Assembly: GCF_028583425.1 (NCBI RefSeq)
Contig: NC_072792.1
Span: forward strand, 160,524,676 to 160,588,675
DNA length: 64,000 bases
Source: Eublepharis macularius
Taxonomy: Eukaryota > Chordata > Lepidosauria > Squamata > Eublepharidae
Direction: 5' to 3'
The translations under genes were made by a program, and so were the position numbers. Below the pieces are notes generated by a model. That model did not search any database and was not told the origin of the DNA. It saw only the letters and a list, made by a program, of their open reading frames with translations. How positions within the stretch are numbered: position 1 is the first letter of the stretch; the number at the start of each line of letters is the position of its first letter. Below, piece by piece: positions 56,440-64,000 of this stretch.

Positions 56440-57115
56440 TTTTCACATGAATCATAGAACCATAGGGTTGGAAGGGACCTCTAGGGTCATCTAATAATAA
56501 TAACATTCGATTTATATACCACCCATCAGGACAACTTAATGCCCACTCAGAAAGGTTTACAAAGTATGTTATTATTTTCTTCAAGACAATCACCCTGTGA
56601 AGTGGGTGGGGCTGAGAGAGCTCCTAGAAGCTGTGACTGACCCAAGGTCACCCAGCTGGCTTCAAGTGGAGGAGTGGGGACTTAAACCCTGTTCTCCAGA
56701 TTAGAGTCCCGCGCTCTTAACCACTACACCAAACTAGTTCAACCCCCTGCACAATGCAGGAAATTCACAACTATCTCCCCTCCCCACACTCCCAGTGACC
56801 CCTGCTCCATGCCCAGAAGATGGCAAAACACCGCTAGGATCCCTAGCCAAACTGACCTGGAGAAAATTGCTACCTAACCCCAAGGTGGCAATCGGCCTTA
56901 CCCTGGGCACGTAAGAAGGGGCCACGACAACGAAGCACTGATGTAACCCTTCCTGCTCTCCCTCTCATGAGCTGCCCAGGTTCACAGAATCAGCATTGCT
57001 GTCAGGTGGCCATCTAGCCTCTGCTTAAAAACCTCCAAAGAAGGAGAGCCCACCACCTCTTGAGGAAGCCTGTTCCACTGAGGGGCCACTCTGTCACGAA
57101 GTTCTCAAGGCAACT
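56440..57115 (-). mobile_element. CR1 LINE 3' end (reverse), split by SINE A
   Basis: Reversed CR1 end: GAATCATAGAACCATAGGGT, TGGAAGGGACCTCTAGGGTC; after the SINE it resumes at TTCAACCCCCTGCACAATGC, AGTGACCCCTGCTCCATGCC, AAAACCTCCAAAGAAGGAGA and CCTGTTCCACTGAGG. The 3'UTR is well preserved; no RT frame remains here. Confidence 0.85.
56495..56738 (-). mobile_element. SINE A (reverse) nested in CR1
   Basis: Reversed tail AATAATAACATTCGATTTAT, ATACCACCCATCAGGACAAC, GTCACCCAGCTGGCTTCAAG and the reversed head TCTTAACCACTACACCAAAC. Confidence 0.87.
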
Positions 57116-57164
57116 TACAATATATAATTAAAACATTTTTAAAAATTCAGTTATACTCCATTCC

Positions 57165-57630
57165 TTCATACTCCACTTATTCATTTATATTTCACTTTCC
57201 CTCTCTGATGGGGGAGCTTACAACATTTTCCTCTTCTCTGTTTTATCCTCACAACAACCCTGTGAGGTAGGTTAGGCTAAATGTGCACAGCTGGCCTAAG
57301 ATCACCCTGCAAGCTTCCATGGCAGAGCAGGGATTCGAAACTGGGAGCCAGTTTGGTGTAGTGGTTAAGAGTGGCAGCACTCTAATCTGGAGAACCGGGT
57401 TTGATTTCCCACTCATCCGCTTGAAGCCAGCTGGTTGACCCTGGGTCAGTCACAGCTCTCTCAGCCCCACCCACCTCACAGGATGATTGTTATTAGGATA
57501 GTAATAACACACTTTGTAAACCACTCTGAGTGGGCATTAAGTTGTCCTGAAGGGCAGTATATAAATCGAATGTTGTTGGGTCTCCCAGATCCTAATCTGA
57601 TGCTTTAAACAGTACACCACAATAACCCCC
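57165..57630 (-). mobile_element. SINE C (reverse), split by SINE A
   Basis: TATTTCACTTTCCCTCTCTG, TTTTATCCTCACAACAACCC, TGTGAGGTAGGTTAGGCTAA, then at 57580 the head resumes TCTCCCAGATCCTAATCTGA, AACAGTACACCACAATAACC. Confidence 0.8.
57345..57578 (+). mobile_element. SINE A nested in SINE C
   Basis: GAGCCAGTTTGGTGTAGTGG, CACTCTAATCTGGAGAACCG, GGTTTGATTTCCCACTC, TATATAAATCGAATGTTGTT. It sits between the two parts of the reversed SINE C. Confidence 0.88.
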
Positions 57631-57987
57631 CCCCCAATTCAGCCTAATGAAATATGATAAAACGCCTGCAACATACACTCCTTTAATAGCTCCGATGAGT
57701 AAAACAACTTGCATGTATCTCTGGGCACAGAGTTGCTTGTGTTCCTAAGCTGCAGCCCTGTACATCTTTGACTTGTATGTCTGTTCTTTCTATAGCATGT
57801 TTTATTTCACTTGTGACCCTCTTAACGTTTTTCGTAAGTTCAACCTGACATGTGCCAATTTCTTGAGGCTGCTTCCTGCATTATAATTTTCTATTTGTAT
57901 TTTAAAATGTGAATATGACGATGTGAATTTTGGTGTTTTCTGGCCTCTTCCATATGCGTGGTTTTAAAATATATATATATGATACAA

Positions 57988-58195
57988 TGGGAGCTAATAT
58001 GGGGTAGTGATTGGACTAGAACCCAGGAGACCAGATTCGAATCGCCCCTGTGCCAGGACGTTCACTGGTTGATTTTGAGTCAGATGAGTGTTCTTGGCCT
58101 GAACTACCATGCAGGATTGTTCTGAGGAGGAAGAGCTACGTATGCTGCCTTGAGGTCCTTGGAGCAAGGGTGAGAGACAAATGTATAAATAGCTA
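57988..58195 (+). mobile_element. SINE C (diverged)
   Basis: GGGAGCTAATATGGGGTAGT, GATTGGACTAGAACCCAGGA, AGATTCGAATCGCCCCTG (B box) and tail GACAAATGTATAAATAG. Confidence 0.7.
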
Positions 58196-58839
58196 TAATG
58201 ATCCCAGGAGGGTCTGCTGGCACAGTGCAACCAATACTGTGGCTGGTTGCACTCTCAGAAGTCCTGGACCTGGACTGGAGCCTCTACAGTGCAGTGAAAT
58301 GAAACATCTTTGGAAAGTTTGCTTGTCTCAAACTCAACTGTGAGGCTGTTGACAGGGGCTAGGCTGCAGTTTGCGCGTCTTTCCATGACTTTAGGTGGCA
58401 TGGGCTTTTTGCTTTTTCAATATGTTATTTTTGGCGGCAAGGTGGAATATACATTTTAAATACTAATAAATAAATGCACAATGCATCAGTCAGCAGTTTA
58501 GAGGCTGTGGGTCCGTGGGGCTGGGAAGCTTCCACAGGTCTGCTTGCGGTCTCATCCTTGCTGGAAGCAGAAATAGGCAATTCCTGCAGGGACCTCAAAA
58601 TGGGACAGAGGCGGTAGTGATTTCAAGGCTTGAGTAAGTAAGAGGCTGAGGGAACCAACAATATTTTGTAGAGTAAAGCGGCCCACAGAGAAGGGTTTGC
58701 TGCTCTGCTAGAGAACTGTAGCCTAGGCTGGGAGGGCCCAACGGAACATCTGTTTCAGAATTGGATTTGCCAGATAATTTTAGCAAAAATGGACATGAGA
58801 GGATGCGATTCTTCGTAGAATTGTGGGAGGCCAATGCTT

Positions 58840-59480
58840 ATGTATCTGTCAGAGCTGTGACTTGTCCCCTCCTCTTACTGTGGGTGGCCTCAAGCCAGAG
58901 CAGAAGGGATTAACCCACCCTGCTTTTTTCTCTTCCTGGGAGGAGGCCTGCTCTGCCGCCAGAGGCTTTGAATACCTGCCTGCAGATTTGGCAGTCTGGT
59001 CTCCTTCCCCTTGCTAGTCATTCAGGGTTTGTTTCTACTGCTGGTTTGGGCTCTGCTTTCTGGGGCAGACTGGCCCTTTAACTATCTCAAAATGTCCTGG
59101 TGGGCTGCTGCCATGGAGACCTTTTCAAGGCCTGGAGCCACGCAAGTTGAGCCACAGTGGCATGCCACAGGGGCCACACAGCTCAGACTCCGCCAGTGAC
59201 TACATCTCTGGGACTCACCCGTTGCTTTCTCCAGCCTTCCAGTGGGCCTGAGCCTAGGGGCCCTTGCAGCACTGCGGCTTGAGTCTACTTGCTCAGGGTA
59301 CCATCCCAGTTACCTCACCTATCTGCCTCTTCATTACTGCAACAGCTCTCTGCGTCCTGCCACTGCCGGTCACATTCGGCCTGCAACCCTCAGCTAAAGC
59401 TCGGAGTGGAACCCCAGACAGGAGCACTGCGGATCTAAGGCCAGCTGTGCTTGCCATGCTCTGATTCCTTTGCCTGCTTG
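58840..59480. repeat. Unnamed GC-rich repeat, copy 2 (longer)
   Basis: Its 59030-59210 part aligns with 34003-34125. GC-richer than the surrounding intron, with several short open frames in unrelated phases; no protein family recognised. Confidence 0.45.
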
Positions 59481-60214
59481 GGATGAGAAACCAGACCTCG
59501 TGCCGTGCCCGAGTTCCTTGTGTTGCTTTCCGGACAGCAAAAAATTGTGTGCGATGGTCATTCTCTGCTCAGAACTCTTGTTATTTCAGACGTTTGCTGA
59601 CAGCTCATTTCAGAAAAGCTGATGGTCTTAATAAAAAAAAGGAAGTTGCCTAGAGGAAGAAGAAAGGATTTGCCTCCTCCTTGCTTTACCCTGGAGCCAT
59701 TCTTGCCCCACCTGCTGAATTTTTTAGTACAAGATGAGGATTTCTCAGAAGTAGCTACCAAAAGGATTCCTGCAGGGAGCTTCTGCCTGAGAAATCTTTG
59801 CAAAAAAAGAATATATTTTATTCAGCTGTTTAGAGTTTTCTGGGTTTCTTTTTTAAAAAAATAGAGAGGTATTGATGCAGTTTTTCCACCTTAGCCCAGC
59901 TTGGTACATAGAGACTCTTGGATGCTTTTTATCTTCCATTGTCAATGATGAAGGCTGACATAGGTGTGCTGAAGAGACTGTCTTTAGAGGAGGAGATAAA
60001 AGCAGAGGTGGAGGGTTGAGAGAACCTCTGCATTTCTAAGTAATTATGTATTTAGTACATTACAGCCAAGCTCTCTGAAGGAGTTTGCTGTAAGGGGAAT
60101 GAGCGGGTCCATTAATTTAAAGATATTTGCATTTTAATATAGGGGGTCTCCTTATAGGTGTCCTTTTTAAAGATTTTGAAGGAATTGTAGAGTAACTTTT
60201 CATCCTTAAAAATG

Positions 60215-60600
60215 GATATTCAAGGCGGCTTGCACTAAACAAACAAAGATTGATCAGATCAAACACTGTTATAAAAACCACTCTGAAAACAGACATGAAG
60301 GGAGCAGTTCAACCACAGCCTCAGGCTAAGACCAGAATCCCCCTGCCACTACCAAAATAACAAGAGTTTGCAGGGTGCTAACAAAAATGGTGTTAGCCAA
60401 AGATCTCTTAGGAGACAGTTCTACCAAAAGGGTACAAGCCTTTCTGATAGGTGTCTGCTAAACTTCTCAAGGCAGAGTTTGCTGTAGGAAAGACTCAGAA
60501 AGTGATCCCACCTCATCAGCCAGATCAGGTGGGAAAGGAAGGCCTATGGACAGAATTAAAGGTGGTCTTCCCTCCTATCTGATGGAATATTAAATACTTC
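60215..60600 (-). mobile_element. LINE 3'UTR remnant (L2-like, diverged)
   Basis: ATTCAAGGCGGCTTGCACTA, ATAAAAACCACTCTG, AGGTGTCTGCTAAACTTC and GATCCCACCTCATCAGCC follow the layout of a reversed LINE 3' region. Similarity is weak and judged by eye. Confidence 0.4.
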
Positions 60601-60689
60601 CATTGCCCATTGTGGTAACACATCAGAACCCTACTTCCGCAATGTTTTTAGTTGATTATATACAAGCAAGCAGTCACATGAACAGATGA

Positions 60690-60895
60690 AGTTGTCTTAT
60701 ACTTGAATCAGACTCTTGGTCCATCCAGGTCAATATTGCCTACTCAGACTGGCAGCTGCTGTCCAGGGGCTCAGGTGGAGGTCTTTTACATCACCTCCGA
60801 CCTGGTACTTTTAACTAGAGATGCTGAGGATTGGACCTGGGGGTTTCAGCATGCCAAGCAGATGCTCTGCCACTGAGCCACAGCCCCTTCCCAAT
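60690..60895 (-). mobile_element. SINE B (reverse, ALKBH8 intron 7)
   Basis: GAAGTTGTCTTATACTTGAA, TCCATCCAGGTCAATATTGC, CTACTCAGACTGGCAGCTGC, GATTGGACCTGGGGGTTTCA and GATGCTCTGCCACTGAGCCA. Confidence 0.87.
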
Positions 60896-61571
60896 TCTGT
60901 CCTAATTCAGAGCGTTTTCAGTCACTTAAGAAAAACAGTCTTTCATAAGCAGGTTTTTGTAAATTGGAACGGGATGCATTAGGACTGCTTCTCTCATTAC
61001 TTTACTCGACAGAGGAAACAATACCTGTGTTTGGGGAAGAGGTGAGGATAAGTACCATGTGTTAATTTGAAGGTGAGCATTTTCCTGTTCTACCAACATA
61101 TACTTCCAGGTTCCATCAAAATGCAGTGATACATCTGGCAGAAAAATAAATATGGATTTGTTGCTTCTTAAGATTTGGTTGGCATTCGTATTCTTCTCTT
61201 GAAAAGCACCTGTGAAGTATGTGATCTCATCAAGAAAATATCCCAAGGCCTGTTTTTTCTTCCAAATATTTGAGGGCCTTTTTGTAGTGGAATACTAATT
61301 CCCTGCTATGTCGCAAGCATCTACAACTGCTTAGTTATAATCTCCAGAGAGATTGGTTAGGCTTCCACCCTGGCATGGTGCTTAGTTCTAACAATATTAT
61401 AATGCATCTTGTACAACATCTAGCATATCACAATGTCATTGCAAAGGACTTTGCGAACTAAACCATATAAATAATTAAAAGGAAGAAGAGTAAATGAAAT
61501 CATAAGCAAGTTGGGTTGCTCATTGGTAGCATCTGTATTTGGTGCCCTAATTTACCACAATAAAAAATTCA

Positions 61572-61601
61572 CAAGTGTGTGTGTGTGTGGGGGGGGGGGG
61601 G
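61572..61601. repeat. (GT)n microsatellite ending in a G13 run
   Basis: GTGTGTGTGTGTGTG followed by thirteen G. Confidence 0.92.
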
Positions 61602-61934
61602 TCCCATGAGGAATTGTTGGGGGGGGCACAATTTGTGAATCTCTAGGGTTCCAGGGAGTTTAGCAGATTACTGCCCCTCCCTTTACCTGACACTCAAATG
61701 CTTTCAACATTCCATACTTTCTAAAGCATTTTCAGCTCTTATGAGGTTTTTAAAAAGTGTTTCTTCCTTTTGTTTAATTTCAAAAGTCATATTTTCTACA
61801 TATCTTGAGAGTTTCCCAAGTAGGTAGAGACCACTCCCCTGCCTGTGGATAGCCCCCATGTGCAGCTTTTTTCACCTGCACAGGTGCAGTTTTTTTAATT
61901 TACTTTTAGAGATAGTTACTGTTTGTGATATCTC

Positions 61935-62166
61935 TAGGGTCACCAGCTCCAAGTTGGGAAATTCCTGGAGATCTGGGAAGGTGAAACCTGGAGAAACCTG
62001 GAGAAAGTGGGGTTTGGGGAGGAAAGGACCTTGGCATGGCATAATTCCATAGAGTCCACCCCCGAAAGTAGCCATTTTCTCCAGGTGAACTGATGATCTC
62101 TGTGGCCTGGAGACCACTTGTAATTCCAGGAGATCTCCAGCCACTACCTGGAGGCTGGCAACCCTA
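61935..62166. mobile_element. hAT-like TIR element with intact 8-bp TSD
   Basis: 232 bases, starts TAGGGTCACCAGCTCC and ends GAGGCTGGCAACCCTA. It is flanked on both sides by GATATCTC (61927-61934 and 62167-62174), a perfect 8-bp target-site duplication as made by hAT transposases. It is the reverse of 44803-45022 over its length. Non-coding. Confidence 0.9.
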
Positions 62167-63500
62167 GATATCTCTGAATGATATCCCATCCCGTCCATAG
62201 AGGCACACTGTAGTGCTTTTGTTTGTTGTTGCATTCATATAGGTCAGCCCATCAAAAGAGATCTAAGTGCATTAGCAACCTTCCGTATGTATAGTCAATG
62301 TTGATACATATCTGTGGACATCCCGAAACACACTGCAATATTTGTCTGAGGGCTTAGCTAATTAGATGTGCTGTTTGATATGCAAGGGGGATGCACATCC
62401 CTCATCTAGAACTATCAGTTATTATGCGCAACGAGAACTAGATCTTTTGGACAGACCTTTAGCTCTTCTTTTAAAATACATCTTCTCCACTAAGATATGT
62501 GATAATTCTTTTTACAGCCCCCTTCATTTTGCAAGTAATTCCTGGCTCATTTTTCTTTTAGTCTGTCTTTCGTGGATTGCGTTTTACTTTATGATTGCAT
62601 TCAGAATGAAGAGAAACATAATGAGAAAGGGGGAAATAATCATTCTTTTATTTTTCTGGAAAGGTCAAAAGAATTGCATCTCCAAAATTCTATATTAGCA
62701 CCCTCACCTGGTCTGTTGGCCGTTCAGGTTTTTAATCTGACCTCCAGCTATGAAGGCAAATGAGCACTTTGGAAGTTTATTGCAGTTATCACATTACTGT
62801 GAGGTGGGGAAGCAATATTATCCTCATGTCACATATAGAAAACTCAGTGGCTAAGTATCTTTCAAGAAGTCTTCCAAAAGAGGCCATTATAGGCAGAGCT
62901 TTATACGTGGGGATTATGCTACAGTCTGTAGTGCAGAAGAGAGAATACAGCATCCGAAAAAATACCACAGCTTTAAACCAGTGTTTTTTAAACTTTGTAC
63001 ATTCAGGGAACCCTTTTGACAATAATGGATTGTATCCTATCACACTGGTATGCCAAGTTTGAAGCCTGCCTCCCGCTCAGAGGAGCCTTCCTCCAACTTA
63101 ACTGCCTCTTCCTTCAACTGAAGAGCCACTTAAAATGAAAGAAAGCTCCTTAAAGTTGGAGGAAAGTCTGCTTTCAAAGAACCTCTGTGCACCTGCCATG
63201 AAACTTTTTTGGGTAGCTTGCACAGACAGTACACGCAGAGTGCTGCTGAGCTCTGCCGCTGGGAGTCATTGAATGTGTCCTGAGTACTGCATGTGTCCTG
63301 CATACGGTTTAGAATGTTGGGATGATGACCAATCAAGGCCGCATATGCAAATGACCTCAGGGCAGAATGGCTGAGTTGGCAGTTGGGGGGGGGGGGATGA
63401 GCAGCCTCCCAGCCATACAGGAAAGCTGTATCCCTATGGGAAAACACATTTTACCCCTTCTTACCCCCTTAGGGGGCGAATTTCTTAAAATCCCTTCTTA

Positions 63501-63652
63501 GGCTGATTCCGTACACGTTGGATAATGCACTTTCAATGCACTTTATCAATCGTTTGAGGTGGATTTTTTTTTCCGCACATGAAAAAATCCATTCCAAATG
63601 ATCTATAAAGAGTATTGGAAGTGCATTATCCAACATGTGCGGAATCAGCCCT
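63501..63652. mobile_element. Foldback element, GGCTGATTC family
   Basis: Left arm GGCTGATTCCGTACACGTTG then GATAATGCACTTTCAATGCA; right arm GGAAGTGCATTATCCAACAT then GTGCGGAATCAGCCC. The interior AAAAAATCC/GGATTTTTT also pairs. TA occurs at both borders. Confidence 0.82.
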
Positions 63653-63794
63653 AGTGAGCTTCTACATCACAAAAGGAATGTCCTCCCCAGATTTCATGCT
63701 TCTAGGTCCAGGGGTTTGGGCTGGGCGTTGATGAGTCAATCAGGACACTTGTCTTTATATATATATATAGATCGATGTCTTTGACCTCAATTAC

Positions 63795-64000
63795 CAGCTT
63801 GGTGCATAGTGGTTAGAATGCCAGACAAGAATCTAGGGGATCCAGGTTTGAATCCCCACACTGTCATGGAAGGTTGTTGGATGACCTTCGGCCAGTCATA
63901 GACTCTCAGCCTAACCTACCTTACAAGGTTGTTATGAGGATAAATGGAGCAGAGGACAATGATGTCATTAGTCACTTTGGGTATCACCACACTGAGGAGA
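63795..64000 (+). mobile_element. SINE C (cut by window end)
   Basis: AGCTTGGTGCATAGTGGTTA, CCAGGTTTGAATCCCCACAC, CTCTCAGCCTAACCTACC and ATGTCATTAGTCACTTTGGG; the tail lies beyond the window. Confidence 0.82.

Larger units (their letters stand above)
56033..64000 (+). other. ALKBH8: ALKBH8 intron 7 (start; continues past window)
   Basis: At least 7.97 kb. Contains the 136-bp duplication, a CR1, nested SINEs, an unnamed GC-rich repeat, a hAT-like element and a foldback element. The expected next exon (after residue 260, encoding the strand leading to the third iron ligand) is not seen. Confidence 0.7.

Noticed and set aside
56733-57060. Direct repeats or CRISPR-like spacing near short repeated words
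   Set aside because: The sequence is a reversed CR1 3'UTR; there is no regular repeat-spacer array anywhere in the window.
59558-59864. Opposed frames at 59558-59864, considered as the next ALKBH8 exon because of the acceptor-like TTGTTATTTCAG
   Set aside because: The downstream codons do not resemble the expected AlkB segment after residue 260, and no matching donor is seen.

Overview
The window is vertebrate nuclear DNA, almost certainly from a squamate reptile (a lizard, possibly a gecko). The evidence is split-exon genes with GT/AG introns, one CpG island, and a dense set of interspersed repeats typical of lizards: a nearly full Sauria SINE, several other tRNA-derived SINE families, a 5S-rRNA-derived SINE, CR1 and L2 LINE fragments, and many short foldback or TIR elements. 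There is no bacterial, plasmid or viral operon structure. Long open frames on both strands are chance frames or decayed LINE reverse transcriptase.

Two protein-coding genes are supported, head to head. (1) On the plus strand, the 5' part of ALKBH8 (tRNA wobble-uridine hydroxylase/methyltransferase): a putative non-coding exon 1 ending at 45972, then six coding exons at 48607-48741, 49283-49523, 51566-51697, 52863-52958, 54211-54315 and 55962-56032. They join in frame into 260 codons covering the N-terminus, the RRM and the first half of the AlkB dioxygenase domain up to the HxD iron ligands. The rest, including the methyltransferase domain, lies beyond 64000. (2) On the minus strand, the 5' end of ELMOD1 (ELMO-domain ARF/ARL GAP): a CpG-island first exon whose donor is at 31164/31163, a 16.2-kb intron, and an exon at 14820-14915 that holds the start codon and the first five codons plus two bases. 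The rest of that gene lies before position 1. This matches the ALKBH8/ELMOD1 neighbourhood known in mammals.

Layout: 1-14.8 kb is ELMOD1 intron, with a decayed L2 split by a CR1 (4.3-6.4 kb) and a second CR1 (9.5-10.1 kb). 14.8-31.2 kb is ELMOD1 intron 1, with a SINE-split CR1 at 15.7-16.3 kb and the Sauria SINE at 25.6-25.9 kb. 31.27-32.06 kb is the CpG island. 32-45.9 kb is the intergenic gap between the divergent promoters, packed with hairpin elements, a 2-kb L2 (36.8-38.9 kb), a disrupted CR1 and GC-rich TIR elements. 45.9-64 kb is ALKBH8, whose introns carry further SINEs, L2 3' ends, a CR1, a 136-bp tandem duplication and a hAT-like element with an intact 8-bp target-site duplication.

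I did not find a new enzymatic or defence-type system. The most noteworthy points are the tiny ELMOD1 start exon, a six-codon upstream ORF in ALKBH8 that ends exactly at a splice junction, paired ZNF143/THAP11-like promoter motifs, and several structured non-autonomous repeat families, some of which I cannot name.
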